From: Ideonella sp. MAG2
GTDB lineage: Bacteria; Pseudomonadota; Gammaproteobacteria; Burkholderiales; Burkholderiaceae_C
DNA: 64,000 nt
Assembly (NCBI GenBank): GCA_004359425.1
Contig: PTEU01000002.1
Location: forward strand, 234,362 to 298,361
Reading direction: 5' to 3'
Part shown: positions 1 to 8,701 of the stretch, one piece after another
How the letters are laid out: every line of letters begins with the position of its first letter
How positions within the stretch are numbered: position 1 is the stretch's first letter
Made by a program: the position numbers and the translations under genes
Notes under the pieces: model-generated
Told to the model about the DNA's origin: nothing
The model's database searches: none
Seen by the model: only the letters and a program-made list of their open reading frames with translations

Positions 1-969
1 GTCTTCGGCCGAGCCGGGGGTGATGCCCACCATGGAATTGACCCAGCCTTGCTCGTCGCTGCCCAAGAATGTCCCCAGCAATGCGCCACGACCTTCTGAG
101 TGACGAATAGGCGCCGTCAACTCGGCCCAGTAGCTGGGGTCGAGTTGGTCACGGGCCACTGGCAAGACGGATTCCGGTGTCACCACCAACTGGCCCTTGG
201 CGGCGCGCACCTGGTCGGAAAGCGCTTGCAAATTTTCCATCAGTCGCGCGGGGTCAAACTTGAGGTTCTGCGGCACATTGGGCTGCAAGAGGCTGACGCT
301 CATGACCCCGCTGGAGGTGGTGAACTCCGAGACGCCCGCCCAGCGTGGCAACCAGGGCCACAGCAGAGGCCCCAGCAAGCCCAGCAGCACCCAGGCGGTG
401 CGGTGGTGCCTCAGTTGCGCCAAACAGGCGGCACTGAGCGCCGCCAGCGCCCCCATGGCATAGACCCCGACCCAGGGGGCCCAGCCCGCCAGCGGGCCGT
501 CGGTGTGCACATAGCCGGAGGCGATCCAGGGAAAGCCGGTGAACCACTGGGCCCGGGCCAATTCGGCCGCCAGCCAGGCACCGGCAAAGAGCAAGGCGTC
601 CGCCACCGGCGAGCTGCTGCGCCAGCGCGCCACTGCGGCCATGGCCAGCGCCAAATAAAGCGACAGCGATGCCGCGAGCAGCAACACAGCCGCAACCGAC
701 AGCGCCGAGGGCATGCCACCAAACTCATGCATGCTGATGTGCAGCCACCATAGCCCCGCCGACAACCAGCCCACGCCAAAACACCAGCCCCACCAGGCTG
801 CGCGCTTTGGTGTGGCGCTGAACACCAGGCTGGCCAACAGCGCCAGCAGTGGCCACTGCAAGGCCCACCACCCCCAGGGAGCAAAGGCCAGGTTATGCGC
901 TGCCCCGGCACACAGCATGGCTGCCGTGCCGCCCCAAAAGGCGGCGCGCGAGGCAGGCAAGGCCGTCAT
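1..969 (-). CDS. lnt: Apolipoprotein N-acyltransferase, 3' end cut by window edge
   Basis: Lnt is the inner-membrane enzyme that adds the third acyl chain to the N-terminal Cys of lipoproteins. The reading frame is open for 323 codons from ATG at 969 to the window edge. The first ~200 residues are strongly hydrophobic with several membrane segments (for example ALQWPLLALLASLVF and the WWLHISMHEFGG stretch typical of Lnt). The nitrilase-like domain follows, with NVPQNLKFD and then VTPESVLP, where the Glu matches the family's catalytic Glu. The C-terminal third, including the expected Lys and Cys of the triad, lies outside. Its ATG overlaps the corC stop by four bases (ATGA), so the two genes are probably translationally coupled. 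The corC-lnt pairing is usual in Proteobacteria. Confidence 0.93.
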   Translation of the reverse strand, partial: MTALPASRAAFWGGTAAMLCAGAAHNLAFAPWGWWALQWPLLALLASLVFSATPKRAAWWGWCFGVGWLSAGLWWLHISMHEFGGMPSALSVAAVLLLAASLSLYLALAMAAVARWRSSSPVADALLFAGAWLAAELARAQWFTGFPWIASGYVHTDGPLAGWAPWVGVYAMGALAALSAACLAQLRHHRTAWVLLGLLGPLLWPWLPRWAGVSEFTTSSGVMSVSLLQPNVPQNLKFDPARLMENLQALSDQVRAAKGQLVVTPESVLPVARDQLDPSYWAELTAPIRHSEGRGALLGTFLGSDEQGWVNSMVGITPGSAED

Positions 970-1490
970 GGAGCGGTGGTTGAGTCGGCTTCCAGGCGGC
1001 GCACGCGGAACCAGCGCACAGCGCCGCCACGGGTCAACATCACCGTGAAGGCTAGGCCACCACACTCCACCGTCTCACCGCGCCGCGGCACATGGCCCAC
1101 TTGGTGCGCGATCAGGCCACCAATGGTGTCAAAGTCTTCGCTGGCAAAGTCCAAGCCAAAGGTGGAGGCCACCACCTCGATATGAGCATCCCCCGCCACG
1201 CGGTGGCTGCCATCGGCCAGGGTGTAGATGCCGCTCTCCGCGTCGGCGTCGTCAAACTCGTCTTCAATCTCCCCGACGATTTCTTCCAGCACGTCTTCAA
1301 TGGTGATCAGCCCGGCGGTGGTGCCGAACTCATCAATGACAATGGCCAGGTGGTTGCGGTTGGAGCGGAAGTCGCGCAGCAACTCGTTCAAACCCTTGGA
1401 CTCGGGCACAAAGACGGCCGGGCGCAGCAGCGTGCGCAGGTTCAGCTCAGGCGCGCGCTGCAACTTCAACAAGTCTTTGGCCATCAAAAA
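966..1490 (-). pseudogene. corC: CorC/HlyC-type CBS-domain protein, 3' fragment only
   Basis: This is the C-terminal ~175 residues of the CorC magnesium/cobalt efflux accessory family. It begins at LMAKDLLKLQRAPELNLR in the second CBS domain, continues through NHLAIVIDEFGTTAG and EEIVGEIEDEFDD, and ends in the CorC_HlyC acidic-pocket domain (GLIAHQVGHVPRRGETV). Family members are about 290 residues, so roughly the first 115 are missing. Upstream of about 1490 the same frame stays open to 1709, but that protein is only the antisense of the cobW fragment and looks nothing like CorC. The 3' end is intact and coupled to lnt. This is either a genuine deletion that also removed the promoter or a chimeric join. 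Confidence 0.85.
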
Positions 1491-1706
1491 CAGGTCTATG
1501 GCCCCAAGATGCTGCGCTACAAGGGCGTGTTGTGGCTCAAAGGCTCGGAGCGCAAGGTCATCTTCCAGGGCGTGCACCAACTGATGGGCAGCGATTTGGG
1601 GCCCAAGTGGGCACCCGGCGAGGCCAAGGTCAGCAAGATGGTGTTTATTGGCATCGATCTGCCCAAAGACATTCTTTTGCAGGGCCTGGAGGGCTGTTTG
1701 GCATGA
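1491..1706 (+). pseudogene. CobW/YjiA-family metallochaperone GTPase, 3' fragment only
   Basis: The last ~71 codons of a CobW-family gene are present: VYGPKMLRYKGVLW, KVIFQGVHQLMGSDLGPKW and KMVFIGIDLPKD are the conserved CobW C-terminal domain. The N-terminal GTPase with its P-loop and the CxCC metal motif, about 280 residues, is absent. The plus-strand frame upstream of 1491 is only the antisense of corC. In Comamonadaceae, as I recall, a CobW-family gene precedes dksA, so the right side of the join has normal context. Both truncated genes have lost their 5' ends, which fits one deletion between divergent genes, or a chimera. The family inserts zinc or related metals into client proteins. 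Confidence 0.8.
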
Positions 1707-1890
1707 CAAATGCCGGGGTCTGTGCGCAGAATATCCGCTCCCGGCGGGTAGCGGCGGGGCAAATGAGTGCCCACGGTGCCAGCCTGGTGGCTACAATCCG
1801 CGCGCCCATCGTGGTGTCTGTACCACAGTCACGCGGGGGTGCGGGGGTATAACCACCGCTTCGCGTGCGACCTGGGTGAGGAGACGGACT

Positions 1891-2682
1891 GTGAGCAAGA
1901 CTCCGGCAAAAGCTGACGCCACGGCAAAGGGTGCTGAGAAAAAGCCTGCCGCTGCGGCGAAGACGCCCGCCAAAAAAGCTGCCCCTGCAGCCAGCAAGAC
2001 ATCGGCTGCAGCACCTGCTGCGGCCAAGGCCCCGGCTGCTGCGGCAGCCAAAACCAAACCTGCGGCCGCGCCCAAGGCTGCGCCTAAGCCTTCCCCTGTG
2101 GCTGCCGCGCCTGCGCGTGCAGCAGCGCCCACTGGCTCGACGTCGAGTTTCAATGACAGATTCTCGCCCGCCAAGCCTCAGACCAAGACCTATCCGGAAC
2201 CCATGACTGCTGTTAAGCCCGCCGCCAAGGTGGACCCCAAACTCGCCAACGCCTGGAAGACCAAGGCTGGCAAAGACCTGACCCAGGATGAGCTGCTGGC
2301 CATGCCTGAGTCGGAGTACATGAACGACAAGCAGTTGGAGTACTTCCGCACCATTCTTCAGTCTCAGAAGGATGCCCTGCTCTCCAATGCCGGTGAAACC
2401 ACAGAACATCTGCGGGAAGACACCTCCATCGTCCCCGACCCGGCTGACCGGGCCACGATTGAAGAAGAGCATGCGCTGGAGCTGCGCACCCGCGACCGCG
2501 AACGCAAGCTGCTGAAGAAGATCTCCCAGGCCATTGCCAGCATTGACTCTGGCGATTACGGCTATTGCGACGAAACCGGCGAGCCCATTGGCCTGCGCCG
2601 CTTGCTGGCCCGGCCAACGGCCACGCTGTCTCTGGAAGCCCAGCAGCGCCGCGAGATGAAGCAAAAAATGTTTGGGGACTGA
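1891..2682 (+). CDS. dksA: DksA-family RNA polymerase regulator with Ala/Lys/Pro-rich N-terminal tail
   Basis: DksA binds the RNA polymerase secondary channel and works with ppGpp to adjust rRNA and stress promoters. I chose GTG 1891, preceded by GAGGAGA about six bases upstream; this gives 263 residues. Residues 1 to ~100 are low-complexity (KTPAKKAAPAASK type), unlike the 151-residue E. coli protein. The core follows, with the coiled-coil and the tip-type sequence DPADRATIEEEHALELRTRDRE. The zinc-finger region reads YCDETGEPIGLRRLLARPTATLSLEAQQ, given here only as key residues: one Cys instead of four. It therefore resembles Cys-poor DksA variants that work without zinc. A perfect 8-bp hairpin lies 13 bases after the stop. 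Confidence 0.9.
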   Translation: MSKTPAKADATAKGAEKKPAAAAKTPAKKAAPAASKTSAAAPAAAKAPAAAAAKTKPAAAPKAAPKPSPVAAAPARAAAPTGSTSSFNDRFSPAKPQTKTYPEPMTAVKPAAKVDPKLANAWKTKAGKDLTQDELLAMPESEYMNDKQLEYFRTILQSQKDALLSNAGETTEHLREDTSIVPDPADRATIEEEHALELRTRDRERKLLKKISQAIASIDSGDYGYCDETGEPIGLRRLLARPTATLSLEAQQRREMKQKMFGD

Positions 2683-2695
2683 CCTCAGGGACCAC

Positions 2696-2716
2696 AAAGA
2701 GGCCTTGTGCCTCTTT
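2696..2716 (+). terminator. Hairpin downstream of dksA
   Basis: AAAGAGGC and GCCTCTTT form a perfect 8-bp stem around a 5-base loop, starting 13 bases after the dksA stop. The T-run is short (three Ts at the stem end), so it may be a weak terminator or an mRNA-end stabiliser. Confidence 0.55.
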
Positions 2717-2795
2717 CAAGACCTGGGCGCTTGCCCCTGCGCAGCGGTGATGCAGGGCAAGAGAAACAGGCGATACCCTATCTGCGCGAGACAAG

Positions 2796-4481
2796 ATGAA
2801 ATTCAGCGGCGATTCCTCAGCGCGCAATGCGTCGGCTGAGGCCGAAAAGGCCGAACTCAAGGCCATGATCGAGCGCAAGCGGCGTAACGACTTTGTGCGC
2901 AAGCGCGAACTCGACATGCTGCGCCGCATTCGCAGAGAGGGCCTGTCGCCGGAGCAGGCGTCTGCCCTGGACGCAACCTCGCGCCTGGATGAGTCGGAAG
3001 TCAGGCTGACCCAACCGCCGGGCAGCACGGCTGTCAAAGACAAAATCGACGCCATCGAAAAGCAGATGGTGGGCAGTGCATCGTCTTTAACCCGAGGGGC
3101 GGTGGCACCTCGGCCTGGCGTGCGCCCTCCCATCAGCAATCTGCCCACGCTGACCGCCCAGATCGACGCGGAGCCAACCGTGCCCATGGGGCTGGTGGCC
3201 TCCGGCTTTGACACCCCTACCGAGCCCATGACCTTGGGCTCGGCACCGCCTGCGGCCATTGCTGCACCCAACCCCGTTGCAGCCAACCCTCTCGCCGCCT
3301 CACCCCCTTTGGTTGCTGCGGCCAAAACGGCGCAGGCCCCGGCGGGTGGCCTGGCGCTGGCCCAGCGGGCACTGCATGACCTAGAGGTCAGCGACATTGC
3401 GCATGACCCCGAGTTGGATGAAGCCGTCATCGCCTTTGCCAACGCCGACTTTGCCCATGCCGAAAAGCTGCTGCTGAACCTCATCAGCCACAAGGGCAGC
3501 CGTCGCACTCATTTGGACACTTGGTTGACGGTGTTCGACCTGTTCCGCGCCACCGGCCAGCACAACCCCTTTGACAATCTGGCATTGGATTTCGCACAGC
3601 ATTTCCAACGCTCGGCACCCCAGTGGTTCTCCCTGCCGCGCTTGGTGGCCGACACCACCACCTCCACCGCCTCACGGCAACGCGACGGTGGCCCGGTAGC
3701 GGTTGGTTGGGTGTGCCCCAACACCTTGGATGCCGAGGCTGTGGTGCAACTCAGCTCGCAAACCATGCAACTGCCTAAGCCTTGGGTGTTGGATTGGTCG
3801 GTGCTGCAAGTCATTGACGCTGACGGTGCCTCGCGCTTGCGCGCTCTGTTCCGCCAATGGGCCAGCATGGATGTAGAGATGCGCTGGATTGGTGGGGACC
3901 ACCTGTTTGCGATCCTGCAAGACTCGGCCCCCGTGGGCGTGCGAGACGCCGACCCCGCCATCTGGTTGGCCCGCTTGGAAGCCATGCGCTTGGTCAACCG
4001 GCCCGACCAGTTTGACGATGTCGCCATCGACTACTGCGTGACTTACGAGGTCTCGCCCCCCAGTTGGGAACCTGCGGAATGCGTGGCCCGGCTCAGCGGC
4101 AGCGCCACCGGTGCTGTCAGCACCCGCTCGGCCTCCATGTCCCTGGTGGGCGAGCCCGTCACCACTTTGCTGGACGAAAACTCTGGGGGGCGCTCGCAAC
4201 CCGTCACCACCTTGGAGTTAGTAGGCCAGCTCTCCGGAGACATCAACCCCACGCTGGAGAGTTTGAATGCCAAGCTGGGTGCGGCGGAGTTTGTGCGCAT
4301 CTCCTGCGCATTGTTGATTCGGGTTGATTTTGTGGCCGCCGGTGACTTGCTGAACTGGGTGGTGGCCAAGCGTGCCGAGGGCCGCCAAGTCAGCTTTATC
4401 GACGTACACCGCTTGGTAGCGCTGATGTTCAGCGCCATGGGCGTGGGCGAACATGCCCAGGTGCAATTGCGCCACGCTTAA
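2796..4481 (+). CDS. STAS-domain protein of unknown function (dksA-hslV interval)
   Basis: The product is 561 residues with no signal peptide. Residues 15-60 are charged and probably helical ([21 protein letters not shown]). Residues ~100-190 are Pro/Ala-rich and probably disordered. Residues ~190-260 look like an alpha-helical repeat segment ([18 protein letters not shown]). The rest contains two STAS-like halves: one around [20 protein letters not shown] and one near the C-terminus around [19 protein letters not shown] and [21 protein letters not shown] domains usually act in anti-anti-sigma switches or transporter regulation, but no partner kinase or sigma factor is nearby. As I recall, homologues sit at this place between dksA and hslVU in related bacteria. 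A molecular role cannot be read from the sequence. Confidence 0.7.
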   Translation: MKFSGDSSARNASAEAEKAELKAMIERKRRNDFVRKRELDMLRRIRREGLSPEQASALDATSRLDESEVRLTQPPGSTAVKDKIDAIEKQMVGSASSLTRGAVAPRPGVRPPISNLPTLTAQIDAEPTVPMGLVASGFDTPTEPMTLGSAPPAAIAAPNPVAANPLAASPPLVAAAKTAQAPAGGLALAQRALHDLEVSDIAHDPELDEAVIAFANADFAHAEKLLLNLISHKGSRRTHLDTWLTVFDLFRATGQHNPFDNLALDFAQHFQRSAPQWFSLPRLVADTTTSTASRQRDGGPVAVGWVCPNTLDAEAVVQLSSQTMQLPKPWVLDWSVLQVIDADGASRLRALFRQWASMDVEMRWIGGDHLFAILQDSAPVGVRDADPAIWLARLEAMRLVNRPDQFDDVAIDYCVTYEVSPPSWEPAECVARLSGSATGAVSTRSASMSLVGEPVTTLLDENSGGRSQPVTTLELVGQLSGDINPTLESLNAKLGAAEFVRISCALLIRVDFVAAGDLLNWVVAKRAEGRQVSFIDVHRLVALMFSAMGVGEHAQVQLRHA

Positions 4482-4552
4482 GCCCAAAGAGCCCGTCGCC
4501 CGGCTCGCTTTTCCTCTTGAACCCCGGCCGTTTGGCCTCAGATGGATCCGTC

Positions 4553-5104
4553 ATGGAACCCTATCACGGCACCACCATTCTCAGCGTTCGGCGTCGCACC
4601 CCCACCGGCTGGCAAGTCGCCCTGGGAGGCGACGGCCAGGTCACGCTGGGCCACATCGTCATCAAGGCCAGCGCCCGCAAGGTCCGCCGTCTGCACCACG
4701 ACAAGGTGCTGGCCGGGTTTGCCGGAGCCACGGCCGATGCCTTCACCTTGTTTGAGCGCTTTGAAGCCAAGCTCGACAAGCACCAAGGCCATTTGGTGCG
4801 TGCCGCCATTGAGCTGACCCGCGACTGGCGCACCGACAAGGTCTTGCGCAACCTCGAAGCCATGCTGGCCGTGGCCGACCTGGAGAACTCGCTGGTCATC
4901 ACCGGCAATGGCGACGTGCTGGAGCCCGAGCATGGCCTGGTGGCGATTGGCTCTGGCGGTGCTTATGCGCAGGCCGCTGCCCGCGCCTTGCTGGCCCACA
5001 CCGAGATGCCCGCCCAGGACATCGTCAAGCGCTCGCTGGAAATTGCGGGCGAGCTGTGCATCTACACCAACCAGACCCACACGATCGAGGTGTTGGAATC
5101 ATGA
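4553..5104 (+). CDS. hslV: ATP-dependent protease subunit HslV
   Basis: HslV is the proteolytic dodecamer of the HslUV (ClpQY) cytoplasmic protease. ATG 4553 gives 183 residues beginning [14 protein letters not shown]; the six residues before TT would be removed to expose Thr7 as the N-terminal nucleophile. Family motifs follow: [40 protein letters not shown] and [17 protein letters not shown]. An earlier in-frame ATG at 4517 is possible but would lengthen the propeptide. The gene overlaps hslU by four bases (ATGA). Upstream, CTTGAA at 4516-4521 is a weak match to a sigma-32 -35 box, so heat-shock control is plausible but not shown. Confidence 0.97.
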   Translation: MEPYHGTTILSVRRRTPTGWQVALGGDGQVTLGHIVIKASARKVRRLHHDKVLAGFAGATADAFTLFERFEAKLDKHQGHLVRAAIELTRDWRTDKVLRNLEAMLAVADLENSLVITGNGDVLEPEHGLVAIGSGGAYAQAAARALLAHTEMPAQDIVKRSLEIAGELCIYTNQTHTIEVLES

Positions 5105-6414
5105 GCATGACACCGCAAGAGATCGTCTCTGAGCTGGACAGCCACATCGTGGGCCAGAAGGCCGCCAAGCGTGCGGTGGCCATTGCCTTGCGCAACCGCT
5201 GGCGTCGCCAGCAGGTGGACGAGAAGCTGCGCCCCGAGATCACGCCCAAGAACATCTTGATGATTGGCCCCACCGGCGTGGGCAAGACCGAGATCGCGCG
5301 CCGCTTGGCCAAGCTGGCTGATGCGCCTTTCATTAAGGTGGAGGCCACCAAGTTCACCGAGGTGGGCTATGTGGGCAAGGACGTGGACACCATCGTGCGC
5401 GACCTGATCGAAGTCTCGGTCAAGCAAGAGCGCGAAGCGGCGCTGAAGCGCGCCCGGCTCAAGGCCGAAGACGCGGCCGAAGACCGCGTGCTGGACATCT
5501 TGGTGCCCCCGCCCCGCCACGGCGCGGCCGAGGCCGATAACACCGCCCGCCAGGTCATGCGCAAGCGGCTGCGCGAGGGCAGCCTGAATGACCGTGAGAT
5601 CGAGCTGGAGCTGGCCGAGCCCCGGGCCAATGTTGACATCATGACGCCGCCCGGCATGGAAGAAATGGCCGAGCAGCTCAAGGGCTTGTTCAGCCAGATG
5701 GGCTCTGGCAAGACCACCACCCGCAAGCTGCGCATCGACCAAGCCCTGCGCCAACTGGCCGATGAAGAGGCGGCCAAGTTGGTCAACGAAGACGAGATCA
5801 AAAGCCGCGCGGTGCACAATGCCGAGCAAAACGGCATTGTCTTCATCGACGAGATCGACAAGGTGGCGGCCCGCAGCAACAGCCAAAGCGCCGAGGTGTC
5901 GCGCCAGGGCGTGCAGCGCGATCTGCTGCCGCTGGTGGAGGGCACCACCGTGCAAACCAAGTACGGCATGGTGCGCACCGACCATGTGCTGTTCATTGCC
6001 TCAGGAGCCTTCCACCTGGCCAAACCCAGCGACCTGATCCCTGAGTTGCAGGGCCGCTTCCCGATTCGGGTGGAGCTGCAAGCGCTGAGCGTGGATGATT
6101 TTGAAGCCATCCTCAGCAGCACCCATGCCAACCTGATCCGCCAGTACCAAGCGCTGCTGGCCACCGAAGGCGTGACGCTGGTGATTGCGCCTGACGCCAT
6201 CCGCCGCTTGGCGGAGATCGCTTGTGAGGTGAACGAACGCACCGAGAACATCGGCGCACGACGCCTCGCCACCGTGATGGAGCGCTTGCTCGAAGAGATC
6301 AGCTTTGACGCCCCCAAATACTCGGGCCAAACCATCACCCTGGATGCGGCGGCTGTAAGCCAGCGCCTGGGTGAGCTGGCCCGCAACGAAGACCTCTCGC
6401 GCTACATCCTCTGA
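5101..6414 (+). CDS. hslU: ATPase subunit HslU of HslUV protease
   Basis: HslU is the AAA+ unfoldase that feeds substrates to HslV. The 437-residue frame starts at ATG 5101 inside the hslV stop and has normal family length. Walker A is GPTGVGKT at residues 56-63. The pore loop GYVG is at residues 89-92. The I-domain occupies the middle, containing [15 protein letters not shown]. Walker B reads [11 protein letters not shown], and sensor and arginine-finger regions follow ([26 protein letters not shown]). The C-terminal SRYIL tail is the conserved end that inserts between HslV subunits. No defect is visible. The next gene is on the opposite strand and converges after six bases. Confidence 0.98.
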   Translation: MSMTPQEIVSELDSHIVGQKAAKRAVAIALRNRWRRQQVDEKLRPEITPKNILMIGPTGVGKTEIARRLAKLADAPFIKVEATKFTEVGYVGKDVDTIVRDLIEVSVKQEREAALKRARLKAEDAAEDRVLDILVPPPRHGAAEADNTARQVMRKRLREGSLNDREIELELAEPRANVDIMTPPGMEEMAEQLKGLFSQMGSGKTTTRKLRIDQALRQLADEEAAKLVNEDEIKSRAVHNAEQNGIVFIDEIDKVAARSNSQSAEVSRQGVQRDLLPLVEGTTVQTKYGMVRTDHVLFIASGAFHLAKPSDLIPELQGRFPIRVELQALSVDDFEAILSSTHANLIRQYQALLATEGVTLVIAPDAIRRLAEIACEVNERTENIGARRLATVMERLLEEISFDAPKYSGQTITLDAAAVSQRLGELARNEDLSRYIL

Positions 6415-6420
6415 GCGCAC

Positions 6421-7539
6421 TCAGGGTGCGCAGCACACGCGGTTGCGCCCCTCGTGCTTGGCTTGGTACATGGCCTCGTCGGCCTGGCGCAGGCGTTGGT
6501 CCATGAGGGCGGCGTCCGTCACCAAGGCCAGGCCCACGCTGACCGTGATCACGCGAGACTGCTCGCCGTAAGAAAACGGCGCGCTCATCACCGCGTGTCG
6601 AATCCGCTCCACCACGGCCTGGGCCTCCGCAAGATCAGTTTGGGGCAAGAGCAACACAAATTCCTCGCCACCGGTGCGGGCCACCAAGTCATAGGCCCGC
6701 AACTGGTGCTGCACCACCTTGGCGATGTGAACCAAGGCTTGGTCCCCCGCATCGTGCCCCCATTCATCGTTCACGCGCTTGAAGTGATCCAGGTCAAACA
6801 CGCCCAGCACCAAACTGCCGCCCTCACGGGTCATGCGGCTCATCTCTGCTTCCAGGGCCTGCCGAAACTGCCGCCGGTTGGGCAGGCCAGTCAGCGGGTC
6901 GGTGTCGGCCAAGCGGATCAGGCGGTTCTCGTTGTCGGCAGCGGCAATCTCGGTGAGCAAGCTCATCATGATCAATACCAGCACACTGGACACCACCATG
7001 GACTGAATCAACAGCTTCTTGGTGAACGGATCCAACAAGGCCATGGCCGGATGGGGCGGCCATTGCAACAACTCTAGCCCCAGGAATATGGCCAAGTTGG
7101 TGGTCACCAAAATCAGGGTGGCGGGCCATTCTTCGACGGCAAACAAGATGGGTGTGAGCACCGCAAACAGCAAAAAATAGACATGCACCATCGAGGCCGT
7201 GCCCTGCCCGCCCGCCACGGCCAAGAGGCAGTCCACCATGGCCAGCAAGATCAAGGCCCAACGGGCAGCGCGGGTATACCGCTGGGCATTCAGCCACCAC
7301 ACCAGCGGTGCCACAAGCAGGACCGGCCATTGCCAAAGCCCAGACAGGATCAGCGCCTCATTGCCAATGAGCGCAAACAAGCCATTGAAGATGAGCACGG
7401 TGCCGATCATGATCCAGACACCCGCATTGACCTGCACGGTCTTGCGTACTTGGGTGGCTGTGTCTTCCGCGCGAACGCCAAAGGACAAACCCCGCCATCG
7501 GGCGGTGATTTGTGCGGTGCGTTGGGAAAATGACCTCAT
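6421..7539 (-). CDS. Membrane diguanylate cyclase (GGDEF), paralogue 1
   Basis: This enzyme should make cyclic di-GMP from two GTP at the inner membrane. Residues ~40-215 hold about six hydrophobic segments with short loops (VWIMIGTVLIFNGLF, WPVLLVAPLVWW, MVVSSVLVLIMMSLL). The GGDEF domain follows: DTDPLTGLPNRR, FDLDHFKRVND and the active-site motif GGEEF. RAYD lies five residues before GGEEF, which is the RxxD inhibitory site, so product feedback is expected. No sensory domain of known type is visible in the membrane part. It shares its layout and many residues with the cyclase at 12007-13137, including the pre-membrane DTATQxRK-QVN stretch, so the two probably arose by duplication. Confidence 0.93.
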   Translation of the reverse strand: MRSFSQRTAQITARWRGLSFGVRAEDTATQVRKTVQVNAGVWIMIGTVLIFNGLFALIGNEALILSGLWQWPVLLVAPLVWWLNAQRYTRAARWALILLAMVDCLLAVAGGQGTASMVHVYFLLFAVLTPILFAVEEWPATLILVTTNLAIFLGLELLQWPPHPAMALLDPFTKKLLIQSMVVSSVLVLIMMSLLTEIAAADNENRLIRLADTDPLTGLPNRRQFRQALEAEMSRMTREGGSLVLGVFDLDHFKRVNDEWGHDAGDQALVHIAKVVQHQLRAYDLVARTGGEEFVLLLPQTDLAEAQAVVERIRHAVMSAPFSYGEQSRVITVSVGLALVTDAALMDQRLRQADEAMYQAKHEGRNRVCCAP

Positions 7540-7659
7540 GCGTATTTAGACATCCACGCCGCAGCATACGCTGACCGGCCCGCTTGACTGCACCGAACAA
7601 GCGGTGAGTTCGCCACCAAATGTCACGTGAGTAAGGGCCAACTCCGTGCCCCATCAAAT

Positions 7660-8430
7660 TCATGCACCCTGTCGATGTGCCTGAATGTGAATCAGCCCGT
7701 CAAAGATCAACGACTCGATCAACTCGTGTGGCATGTCCAGGTAGGGGGCCACCTTCCAGCCAGCCCCGCCGGTCATGATGAGCCGAGGCACTTCCCCTCC
7801 GCTCAGCTCGGCCAGGTGCCGGCCCATGCGTTCAATGGCCCCGGTGATGGCGTAGGTGCCGCCGCTGGTCAGCGCGTCTGAGGTGTTGGCAGGAAAGCGC
7901 ACCACCTCGCCCGTGGGCACACGCAGGCCAGCCGTGCCGCTCTCCAGGGCGCGCAGCATGATGCCGTGGCCGGGCAGGATCAAGCCGCCCACAAACTTGC
8001 CATCGCGGTCCAGCGCGTCCACCGTCACGGCCGTGCCGATCATCACCACCAAGGCCGGGCGTGGCGGGCCACCGGCCAGCACATGGCCGCGCGCGCCGAT
8101 CAAGGCCACCCAGCGGTCTGCGCCCAAGCGCATGGGGTGGTCGTAGCCATTGCTCACACCTGCCTCCTGCGCGGCGGGAACCACCCAGCGCGGCTGCAAA
8201 TCCCACAGCTCCAACTGCTCTTCCACCCGGCGGCGCACGGCCTCACCCGCCACCACGCAACCCAGCATGCTGGTGGGCGCAGGCAGGTGCCTCCAGGCCT
8301 TTTCAGCCAGCTCGTCAATGGTTTCCAGGAAGACGGCCCCCTGCGCCTGAATCACCGCGCCCGGGCGGGGCGAGTCATACAGCGCCCATTTCAGGCGGGT
8401 GTTCCCAATGTCAATGGCCAGAAAACTCAA
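7660..8430 (-). CDS. coaX: Type III pantothenate kinase
   Basis: CoaX phosphorylates pantothenate in the first step of coenzyme A synthesis. The frame runs upstream to 8595, but family proteins begin almost exactly at [16 protein letters not shown] therefore chose TTG 8430, with GAAGGTG a few bases upstream, giving 256 residues. Motifs seen are the phosphate-binding [35 protein letters not shown] and [11 protein letters not shown]. Type III enzymes use the ASKHA fold, need a monovalent cation and are not inhibited by CoA. The gene lies back to back with icmF, an acyl-CoA mutase, with a 271-bp shared upstream region. birA, its frequent neighbour in Burkholderiales, is not next to it here. Confidence 0.94.
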   Translation of the reverse strand: MSFLAIDIGNTRLKWALYDSPRPGAVIQAQGAVFLETIDELAEKAWRHLPAPTSMLGCVVAGEAVRRRVEEQLELWDLQPRWVVPAAQEAGVSNGYDHPMRLGADRWVALIGARGHVLAGGPPRPALVVMIGTAVTVDALDRDGKFVGGLILPGHGIMLRALESGTAGLRVPTGEVVRFPANTSDALTSGGTYAITGAIERMGRHLAELSGGEVPRLIMTGGAGWKVAPYLDMPHELIESLIFDGLIHIQAHRQGA

Positions 8431-8624
8431 ACGTTCACCTTCAACAGGCTTGGCACGCCCCAACGCGGCACTTGTCCTTGGTGGCGCGGGCAGCGGTGCC
8501 ACAAGGGTCTTGGGCGCACAGCCTACCAGCGCAAACGGCCTTTCTGAGGCCTTAGGGGAAAACACCCACGCGCCGGGCGCTGCGGCGTTAGGCACGGCGA
8601 AGCGCTTGGTGGCATCATTCCGAA

Positions 8625-8646
8625 TTGACGTTTACGTTAACGTCAA
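8625..8646. promoter_or_regulatory. Inverted repeat upstream of icmF, MerR/LiuR-like operator candidate
   Basis: TTGACGTT and AACGTCAA are perfect 8-bp arms around six bases (TACGTT). The site is 56 bases before the icmF start. The TTkACGTT-type palindrome resembles, from memory, operators of LiuR-type MerR regulators that control branched-chain amino acid catabolism in Proteobacteria. No regulator gene is adjacent. Confidence 0.6.
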
Positions 8647-8701
8647 CCGATATCCGGCATTCACACGCCCTTCGCTTCTCTGCTTTTGTGAGACCCGCGC
8701 C

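Noticed and set aside
254..911. Two minus-strand frames near the window start
   Set aside because: The real gene there is lnt, read in another frame that runs off the window edge.
8431..8595. N-terminal extension of CoaX up to 8595
   Set aside because: The extension is Pro/Ala-rich and unlike the family; TTG 8430 fits the conserved N-terminus.
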